A DNA stretch of 60,990 nt from Bacteroidota bacterium (GTDB taxonomy: Bacteria; Bacteroidota; Ignavibacteria; Palsa-1295), in contig JAJPIQ010000051.1 of assembly GCA_021324685.1 (NCBI GenBank), positions 1 to 60,990 of the forward strand, read 5' to 3'. The translations under genes were made by a program, and so were the position numbers. The first letter of the stretch is position 1; each line of letters opens with the position of its first letter. The notes beneath the pieces were generated by a model, which was given only the letters and a program-made list of their open reading frames with translations, had not been told where the DNA came from and did no database searches. Below, piece after piece: positions 54,971-60,990 of this stretch.

Positions 54971-56320
54971 ATGGCTTTTGCTCCAATCGCAACCCGCGCT
55001 CCGCGCACGGTATCGCCACAGGCGGCGTCTCCCACGATGGGAAAAGAGATGATCGAACTGGGAGATATCGGGATGACCTTCGTCACTCCGAATGGCAAGC
55101 CGTTGCCGGTACTGGAGCACATCAATCTTACGGTTGCCGAAAACGAATTTCTCTGTATCCTGGGCGCCTCCGGTTCCGGGAAATCGACAATCCTGAGGAT
55201 CATGACGGGTCTCCTCAAGCCGACGATCGGCACGGTGAACGTCGATGGTAAACCGCTTCGGGGAAATAACCCGTATACCGCGATCGTCTTTCAGTCCTTC
55301 GCGCTGTTGCCCTGGCTGACCGTCGAAGAAAATATCGGGTTGGGCCTCGACGCGCTCCACGCCCCGCACGAAGAAGTGAAAACCAAAGTCAAGCGCGCGA
55401 TCGACAGCGTTGGCTTGGAAGGATTCGAGGAAGCGTATCCCAAGGAACTTTCCGGAGGCATGAAACAGCGTGTCGGAATTGCGCGCGCGCTGGTCGTCGA
55501 ACCTCGGATCCTCTGTATGGACGAGCCCTTTAGCGCGCTCGATGCCCTCACGGCCGAGAACCTGCGTTCCGAAGTGCTCGATCTTTTTCACACCAACAGC
55601 AGCACGCTCCGATCGGTCGTCATGGTGACGCATTCGATCGATGAGGCCGTCGAAATGGCTTCTCGTATCGTCGTGCTCGATGCGCATCCGGGCCGCATCA
55701 AGGCGGAGTTTTCGAACCCGATGCCCTATCCGCGAGATATGCGCTCGCAGGAATATCTCGAGCTTTCGAACCGTATTCACGCCCTCATTACGAACACCGT
55801 CCTTCCCTTTGTCGAAGAACCAAAAGCGGTTTCAAAAACGGAGATCATTCCCGCGGCGAACATCGAAGAAATTCTCGGTCTGCTCGAGGTCCTGGCCACC
55901 GAAGGCCGGCAGGGGATCGGCGATCTCGCGGAAGCCGCCAGCCGCCGGTTCGACGAAACGCTCCAGATCGTCAAGGCGGCCGAACTTCTCGGATTTGCCG
56001 AAACGCCCGGACAGGACGTCCTCATTACGCCGCTTGGGAAGGAATTCGTCGAGGCGGATATTAACGACCAGAAGAAATTGCTCAATAAGCAACTCCGCGG
56101 TTTACGGACGTTCCAACTCCTCCTCGATACATTGCAGCAAAACGAGGGCGAAGTGCCGTATGAAGTACTCATCGAGGACTACGCCACTCGCATGCCCTAC
56201 GAAGAGCCGGTCCAATTGCTCGATACGGTTATCGACTGGGGCCGGTTTGCGGAGCTTATTGGCTACCGCCCCAAAGAGGATGTCGTCTATCTCGATATTG
56301 GCGAGCCGACAAGCGAGTAA
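54971..56320 (+). CDS. ABC transporter ATPase, nitrate/sulfonate type with AAA-associated C-terminal domain
   Basis: 449 residues. The ATPase domain (about 28-270) has Walker A Gly-Ala-Ser-Gly-Ser-Gly-Lys-Ser-Thr (65-73), Q-loop Gln108, signature Leu-Ser-Gly-Gly-Met-Lys-Gln-Arg (160-167), Walker B with Glu185 and H-loop His221. Its Leu-Pro-Trp-Leu-Thr-Val motif after the Q-loop places it with TauB/SsuB/NrtD importers. The last 170 residues match the AAA-associated C-terminal winged-helix-like domain found in some of these ATPases. It is 21 bases downstream of a sugar-type permease gene, an unusual pair. Last gene of the secA run. Confidence 0.88.
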   Translation: MAFAPIATRAPRTVSPQAASPTMGKEMIELGDIGMTFVTPNGKPLPVLEHINLTVAENEFLCILGASGSGKSTILRIMTGLLKPTIGTVNVDGKPLRGNNPYTAIVFQSFALLPWLTVEENIGLGLDALHAPHEEVKTKVKRAIDSVGLEGFEEAYPKELSGGMKQRVGIARALVVEPRILCMDEPFSALDALTAENLRSEVLDLFHTNSSTLRSVVMVTHSIDEAVEMASRIVVLDAHPGRIKAEFSNPMPYPRDMRSQEYLELSNRIHALITNTVLPFVEEPKAVSKTEIIPAANIEEILGLLEVLATEGRQGIGDLAEAASRRFDETLQIVKAAELLGFAETPGQDVLITPLGKEFVEADINDQKKLLNKQLRGLRTFQLLLDTLQQNEGEVPYEVLIEDYATRMPYEEPVQLLDTVIDWGRFAELIGYRPKEDVVYLDIGEPTSE

Positions 56321-56356
56321 AGGTGAAAAAATTCGAATTTTACTCGTTCCCGCCAA

Positions 56357-56364
56357 TATTTTTG
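56357..56364 (+). promoter_or_regulatory. TAnnTTTG promoter-like element upstream of the 635-residue T9SS gene
   Basis: TATTTTTG fits the -7 element of Bacteroidota promoters and lies in an A/T-rich patch 83 bases before the start codon, after the ABC ATPase gene. No distinct -33 element is seen. Confidence 0.35.
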
Positions 56365-56447
56365 TAAATTTAGATGCTGGCGTTCATTCCGCAGGTCTTC
56401 ATTCGGGCGGAGTGCCAGGCTCGTAGTTCAATTTTTTCCAATCAAAA

Positions 56448-58355
56448 ATGAGACAATCCTTTCAATGTGCTTTTTTCGTGCTGATGCTGGGAATTTCAGT
56501 CTTCTCCCCTGCCACGGCACAAACGACCATTCGCCGAACCGCGGTCGCCTTCGTTGAAGCCGATCGAAGCAATCTGTATATTAAGCAGCCCGATTCGGCG
56601 GTCCAAGTATTCGATCTTGCCGCAATTTTCAATCAAGCGGTTCAAAATGCATTCGAGATCGATTCAATACGGCATTTGTCGATTATTGGAATGACTCCTG
56701 ACGGCAGCCATTTCGTTCTTGGCGGCTCGATTTATTTTATCGATCCGTCCAATACAACGGCGTCGAGCTTTACTGGTCTATTTCGAATTCCGTGGCCTCT
56801 CACCGCAGCAAACATTTTAGCGGATCCGTTTTTTTCTAATGGGAAATTTCCCTGGTTTTTGCTTCCATCAAGAAATGCTGTGCAACTTCGACCCCTTGGT
56901 GTCCTCTCTCCCGATGGAACAGAGTGGTGGGCTGTGCTGAAAAGCGTTTCGGATGGCATTGATTCGCTGGTTTTTTATCACGGCCGGACGGATGGTTCCG
57001 GGACAATCGATTCCAGCGTCGTCTCGGGAACTGTAACTGGAACGGTAGCCCTTCAGGACGGCTATCACATGTCGAATATTGCAATTGACAAAAGCAATAA
57101 AATTATGCTTGCGACATCCTTCGACGCGCTCAATTCCGATCAATTGCAAAGTGGTCGGTTCCTTTTTTATCGCTGGAACGCTGGACACGGAGATGTATCG
57201 GCTACGAATTTTACTGGCAGCGCAAAGACGTTGTATAAAGTCGCAAATGGCGACCAAATCGATAGCGTCTTCGGACTTACAGTGATTCCGGAAAATGATG
57301 GCACGAATGTTTTAATCGGTATGACCGGACAGTCCAATAATACGATAAGTCTTTACCAAGTCCCTTATAATTCGGGTAGTATAAGCCTCGGCTCGCCCGT
57401 TGCATCGATTCCGAGAAGTGCCATCCCATCTACACAAAACTTTTTTGCCGGCAGGAATTGTGGCCTATACAAAGAAGACGCATCCGGAGCGGAAAATGGG
57501 CAGCCTGGCAATGGTGGGGATGTGACCACAAATTATGCAGCGGATTCTGTTCTGTTTATTACTCATGAATCACCTTTCAATTGTACTGTGCGAGACCAGA
57601 ATTCAGGCGTTTGGATTTATGATCGAAATTCCGGTACTGCGAGCTTAGTTTATAACGATCCCAATGGGCAGGAACTCCAGCCGGTCTTCATTACCACTCC
57701 TTATGTCGTTCCTGCACCGACGCAATATCCCGGCATTGCGTGGCAGACGAATTATTCCGGAAATTTTGGGACAGTGGATGCGGGCAAAACGTTATCCAGC
57801 ACTTTCATAGTCATAGACACGGCCAAAGTTTCTACGGTCATTGATTCTGTGCGCATAACGGGACCGAATGCGAATCAATTTACAGTTGCACCGCTTTCGT
57901 ACCCGATTACACTTTCGCCCGAGCAAACGCAGTCCTTCAATATTACTTTTAAGCCGATTGCCCCTAATGGCTCTCGGAGTGCTCAACTAACGGTCTTTTT
58001 TGAAGGACAAACTCCGATAATGCAACTGACACAATCGCTCTCGGGGACAGCGAATGTTCCTGTTAATTTAGTAGAAGACCCATCCCTTGCCCAGGCTGTT
58101 GCGATTGATCCAAATCCATTTAATTCGATTGCTCACATCCAACTAACGGCGCAAAACGCTGGCGCTCTTGGAATTATTGTGCACGATGCATTAGGTCACG
58201 AAGTTTATGCGTCGCCCATGCAGCATGTTGGGGCTGGAGCAAGCACAAATTTCGATTTTAATCCAATTGAGCTCTCGTTGCCGAATGGAATTTATTATGT
58301 AAGCGCGATATTCGGCAATCGCCAGGTTTCAAAGCAAATTATCTTCATTCGATAA
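56448..58355 (+). CDS. Secreted protein with HYDIN-like repeat and T9SS sorting domain
   Basis: 635 residues. The signal peptide ends at about residue 25 (Ala-Thr-Ala-Gln). The first 400 residues are beta-rich and may form a propeller, with no named motif. A HYDIN/ASPM-like domain follows at about 431-535 (Phe-Gly-Thr-Val-Asp-Ala-Gly-Lys-Thr), then a T9SS type A sorting domain from about 549 (Asp-Pro-Asn-Pro-Phe-Asn) ending Lys-Gln-Ile-Ile-Phe-Ile-Arg. It is noticeably A/T-richer than the genes before it. It converges with the repeat protein gene; two hairpins separate them. Confidence 0.83.
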   Translation: MRQSFQCAFFVLMLGISVFSPATAQTTIRRTAVAFVEADRSNLYIKQPDSAVQVFDLAAIFNQAVQNAFEIDSIRHLSIIGMTPDGSHFVLGGSIYFIDPSNTTASSFTGLFRIPWPLTAANILADPFFSNGKFPWFLLPSRNAVQLRPLGVLSPDGTEWWAVLKSVSDGIDSLVFYHGRTDGSGTIDSSVVSGTVTGTVALQDGYHMSNIAIDKSNKIMLATSFDALNSDQLQSGRFLFYRWNAGHGDVSATNFTGSAKTLYKVANGDQIDSVFGLTVIPENDGTNVLIGMTGQSNNTISLYQVPYNSGSISLGSPVASIPRSAIPSTQNFFAGRNCGLYKEDASGAENGQPGNGGDVTTNYAADSVLFITHESPFNCTVRDQNSGVWIYDRNSGTASLVYNDPNGQELQPVFITTPYVVPAPTQYPGIAWQTNYSGNFGTVDAGKTLSSTFIVIDTAKVSTVIDSVRITGPNANQFTVAPLSYPITLSPEQTQSFNITFKPIAPNGSRSAQLTVFFEGQTPIMQLTQSLSGTANVPVNLVEDPSLAQAVAIDPNPFNSIAHIQLTAQNAGALGIIVHDALGHEVYASPMQHVGAGASTNFDFNPIELSLPNGIYYVSAIFGNRQVSKQIIFIR

Positions 58356-58364
58356 AGCTATGAG

Positions 58365-58396
58365 TATAGGGACAAGCCTTTGCTTGTCCCTATACA
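58365..58396. terminator. 14-base-pair perfect hairpin between convergent genes
   Basis: GTATAGGGACAAGC (58365-58378), loop CTTT, GCTTGTCCCTATAC (58383-58396): a flawless stem nine bases after the stop codon of the 635-residue gene. A short A/T stretch, not a T-run, follows. Its position between facing genes suits a bidirectional terminator. Confidence 0.75.
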
Positions 58397-58406
58397 TTTA
58401 TCGGCC

Positions 58407-58431
58407 TTCGGAGACTTTTGGTCTTCGAAGT
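58407..58431. terminator. Second hairpin between the convergent genes
   Basis: CTTCGGAGAC (58407-58416) pairs with GTCTTCGAAG (58422-58431), one wobble pair, around a five-base loop. It lies eight bases past the stop of the repeat-protein gene when read on the minus strand and may end that transcript. Confidence 0.55.
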
Positions 58432-58439
58432 TGAAAATG

Positions 58440-60990
58440 TCAATGCACTACAATGTAATTGAATACCGCGGATGTTTGGGCCGTAGTTGCGGTAAAATTG
58501 ATAGTGAAGTTTGACGCGGTTGAAGTCACATAATACGTACCTGACGATACTGAAAGAGCATTTGCTGTTCCTGGAGCTATTACGACGATGGGAGCAGTGC
58601 CATAAGTTGTTCCAAACGCAATGGTAGCGGTGCCAGCGCCGCCGGTTGCTGCCGAGCTTAGAGTAACTGTTCCGGCGACATCGGAACCCGCTGCCGTGGC
58701 AGAAGTAATGTTCGTTCCATCGGCTGTGGCCGTGCCAATCGTGCTTTGTGTAACAAGGTGCCCGTACGTACTTATGGAGGTCACATTAGCATTCCCAAGC
58801 TCGATCGTATTGCTGAAACTCACTGTGGCACCGTTTCCGAAAGCAGAGGCATTAGAGGTGTTAGTACTTGCGTCGGCTTGGTAACCCACGAACGTGTTGT
58901 TTGAACCGGTCGTAATAGTCTGTCCGGCATCATAACCAAGTGCGGTATTATCACCTCCGGTGGTATTCCATCCGAGCGCCTGGGTACCGCTGGCGGTATT
59001 ATTGCTTCCCGTTGTGTTCTGCGCAAGCGCCGAGTAGCCGTCTGCGATATTGTCAAATCCGGTCGATTCGTAGAGGGCATAGAAACCTGTGGCCGTGTTA
59101 GCGTTCCCGATTGTATTCCAATATAGTGCTTGATAGCCGCTTGCTACATTATTGTGTCCTGTTGTATTGCTATAAAGCGCGCCAGAGCCGCTGGCCATAT
59201 TTTCGTATCCAGTCGTATTGCTATAGAGCGCTTGATTGCCGTCTGCGGTATTGTCATCTCCAGTGCTACTGAAAAGCGCCTCGAACCCGCTGGCGGTGTT
59301 ATCGGATGCTGTGGTATTGCTATAGAGCGACTGATATCCGCTGGCCGTATTTGCTGTCCCAGTCGTATTTTCAGAGAGCGCTCCGTAACCGCTGGCGGTA
59401 TTATCTGATGCCGTGGTGTTATTACCGAGCGCCACGAACCCGATTGCCGTATTATTCATCCCGGTAGTGTTGCTCCCGAGCGCATTGGTACCGATACCCG
59501 TATTATTGGATGCAGTGGTATTTTCATACATTGCGCCCCATCCGGTGGCAGTATTATTTTCTCCTGTGGAGTTGTAAAATAAGGCCTCATATCCGGTAGC
59601 GGTATTATAATATCCAGTCGTATTGCTTGGTAGTGCCAGATAGCCGACCGCAGTATTATTTGAACCGGTCGTGTTGCTATAAAGCGCCTCGTAACCGCTG
59701 GCGGTATTATAGGTTCCAGTCGTGTTGGTGTAGAGAGCCAGAGACCCACAAGCGGTATTTTCGCTTGCGATGTTGTTATAGAGTGCGTCGTATCCGCTGG
59801 CAGTATTATCATTTCCGGTCTGATTAAAATAGAGCGCTCGAAAGCCAGTGGCTGTATTATCGTATCCTGTCGTATTAACCTGGAGCGCGGACGCCCCATC
59901 AGCAGTATTTTCGCTTGCAGTGTTATCTGAGAGAGCGTCGACTCCAGTGGCGGTATTCCAATCTCCAGAAGAAGAGCCCAAAGTCCCACTCATTGTTCCC
60001 CAGCCAGTAGCAGTATTGCCCCTTCCCGTCGTACTGTACTCAAGCGCACAGGCGCCGGTGGCAGTATTTTTATTCCCGGTCGTATTCTTCCAGAGTGCCC
60101 AGTAGCCGGTACCGGTATTCATAAATGCATTGGCCGTGATAGAAGCGAGGGCTTGGTAGCCAATTCCAGTGTTTTGGACACTAGAGCTAGACATAGTCAA
60201 ATTTCCTGCTTGGATACCGGCAAAAAAATTTGTCGGATCGTTGAAGCTGTGGATATATGTTTGGGTAGTGCTGCCTTGAAAAATTACCCCGATTCCAGAC
60301 GCCGCAGATGCCGGGATAAGGAGACCACCGCTGATAGCTGGCGTGCCAACGGGATTACCGATCATCGTCATCTGAATGGTTGAATTTGTTTCCATAAGAA
60401 CGTCTGTTTTATTGCAGGTACCGAACTCATTGTCGGGATTAGGCGAGTTTAGCAAAGTGACCCATGGATCGGATTGATAACATGCTGGAGAATTGCCTAT
60501 TCCTTGTACCGTTGCACTACCTCCTTTACCTCCATCGGTATTGCCTTTCCCTCCATTAGAGAAGGAAAGACTATTCGTGGTTTCATCATAAAGCAAAGAG
60601 GTACCAGGCCCATCAATTAAGTTAAGGATTGTTCCTTTGCCTGTGATCTGTTTTCCGTTGACGCTAATTGCCCCTACGTAATCGACCGCCATTTTGTCTT
60701 GGGTCACGGAACTATCGGGGATCGAAATAGAGAACGGCGATCCAATAAGCTGCGTCAAAGGTTTTAACTCTTGGCCCCCGTCTATCTTAACTCCGATCCA
60801 GAGCGGCTTCGAAAAATCCTGAGTAGCCGGAAATGGATAAGCCCCACTGCCGAGAAGCACGTTAATGACGCCTCCTGTTATCGTCGTTTTGTACGTCCCG
60901 CTCCAGACGGCCAATGTGCCATGGGGATCCGAGTAGAGCGTTGTTATGATGAGATGATCTCCCGTTACCGGACTGCCGCTATTTGTTGTA
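58440..60990 (-). CDS. Surface protein with 26 NTA-type repeats, 5' end outside window
   Basis: At least 849 codons; the frame stays open to the window edge, so the true N-terminus is missing. The visible N-terminal part (Leu-Tyr-Ser-Asp-Pro ... Leu-Trp-Ile-Gly-Val-Lys-Ile-Asp-Gly-Gly-Gln-Glu-Leu) matches a beta domain common at the start of secreted Bacteroidota repeat proteins. It is followed by 26 repeats of 16 or so residues of the form Asn-Thr-Ala-x-Gly-x-x-Ala-Leu-Tyr-x-Asn-Thr-Thr-Gly. The last 110 residues form a Thr/Ala-rich beta domain ending Phe-Asn-Tyr-Ile-Val-Val-His. The repeats resemble YadA-type head repeats, so a fibre or adhesin is likely. No T9SS sorting domain at the C-terminus. 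Confidence 0.78.
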   Translation of the reverse strand, partial: TTNSGSPVTGDHLIITTLYSDPHGTLAVWSGTYKTTITGGVINVLLGSGAYPFPATQDFSKPLWIGVKIDGGQELKPLTQLIGSPFSISIPDSSVTQDKMAVDYVGAISVNGKQITGKGTILNLIDGPGTSLLYDETTNSLSFSNGGKGNTDGGKGGSATVQGIGNSPACYQSDPWVTLLNSPNPDNEFGTCNKTDVLMETNSTIQMTMIGNPVGTPAISGGLLIPASAASGIGVIFQGSTTQTYIHSFNDPTNFFAGIQAGNLTMSSSSVQNTGIGYQALASITANAFMNTGTGYWALWKNTTGNKNTATGACALEYSTTGRGNTATGWGTMSGTLGSSSGDWNTATGVDALSDNTASENTADGASALQVNTTGYDNTATGFRALYFNQTGNDNTASGYDALYNNIASENTACGSLALYTNTTGTYNTASGYEALYSNTTGSNNTAVGYLALPSNTTGYYNTATGYEALFYNSTGENNTATGWGAMYENTTASNNTGIGTNALGSNTTGMNNTAIGFVALGNNTTASDNTASGYGALSENTTGTANTASGYQSLYSNTTASDNTASGFEALFSSTGDDNTADGNQALYSNTTGYENMASGSGALYSNTTGHNNVASGYQALYWNTIGNANTATGFYALYESTGFDNIADGYSALAQNTTGSNNTASGTQALGWNTTGGDNTALGYDAGQTITTGSNNTFVGYQADASTNTSNASAFGNGATVSFSNTIELGNANVTSISTYGHLVTQSTIGTATADGTNITSATAAGSDVAGTVTLSSAATGGAGTATIAFGTTYGTAPIVVIAPGTANALSVSSGTYYVTSTASNFTINFTATTAQTSAVFNYIVVH
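58872..60173 (-). repeat. 26-copy array of about 48-base coding repeats
   Basis: Units of about 48 bases encode Asn-Thr-Ala-x-Gly-x-x-Ala-Leu repeats in the surface-protein gene. Copies are diverged at both DNA and protein levels (Asn-Thr-Ala replaced by Asn-Thr-Gly, Asn-Val-Ala, Asn-Met-Ala, Asn-Ile-Ala and Asn-Thr-Phe in places), and some are shorter by two residues. The array can change length by recombination. Confidence 0.85.

Noticed and set aside
58872-60173. Regular repeats resembling a CRISPR array
   Set aside because: Units of about 48 bases are contiguous, coding and diverged, with no spacer/repeat alternation and no cas genes.

Overview
The window looks like chromosomal DNA (moderately high GC, small gaps, long co-directional runs) from an uncultivated member of the Bacteroidota/Chlorobiota side of the FCB group, most like the Kapabacteria or Ignavibacteria. 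This is inferred from four large secreted proteins that end in a PNP-type C-terminal sorting domain of the type IX secretion system (T9SS), a PheS with the Cys-rich insertion and NEASSARS motif 2 variant seen in Bacteroidota, the pheT / coiled-coil / zapA order, a SecA of 1028 residues, HYDIN-like repeat proteins, and LPS genes that make it a Gram-negative diderm. No phage, plasmid or CRISPR genes are seen.

Layout. 1-3690: the 5' part of an iron-sulfur repair (RIC/ScdA) gene, an 836-base repeat-bearing gap, dcd, and a PoxB-like ThDP enzyme. 3774-8512: a giant T9SS subtilase and a tiny membrane-protein gene that appears frameshifted at an A8 run. 9197-17490: rpoB-rpoC with a structured leader and a clear terminator, then a type II toxin-antitoxin pair. 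18109-25639: pheS and pheT, unusually separated by a HYDIN-repeat lipoprotein and an opposing SufS-like aminotransferase; pheT leads into a coiled-coil gene and zapA. 25663-31756: minus-strand run of tRNA-Gly(CCC), a GT9 glycosyltransferase, a DUF3108 protein, a T9SS protein, and a tight module of lipoprotein, ECF sigma factor and membrane protein with a barrel-like C-terminus. 31929-35941: minus-strand set of a membrane-anchored Cys phosphatase, an alarmone hydrolase-like HD protein, ychF and two secreted proteins. 36111-39955: a 1069-residue T9SS protein with four paired-Cys repeats, and a TlpA-like redoxin. 40122-43810: a lipoprotein, a SpoU methyltransferase with a hairpin over its start, a REP-associated transposase flanked by matching palindromes, and an RhlE helicase. 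43997-56320: a long plus-strand run secA-mpl-dienelactone hydrolase-kdoO-GT9-AAA ATPase-thpR-maf-ABC permease-ABC ATPase. 56448-60990: a T9SS protein and, opposing it, a partial surface protein with 26 copies of a 16-residue repeat.

How the parts connect. Core information processing (rpoBC, pheST, tRNA, ychF, rhlE, a tRNA/rRNA methyltransferase) is mixed with envelope work: secA exports the T9SS and lipoprotein clients; mpl recycles murein peptides; kdoO and two GT9 enzymes decorate the LPS core; zapA and its coiled-coil partner serve division. The most promising less-described items are the REP/RAYT unit, the sigma/barrel module, the coiled-coil partner of ZapA, and several candidate RNA or operator elements ahead of rpoB, trmH-like and secA. 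All functional calls rest on motif recognition by eye; no database search was run.
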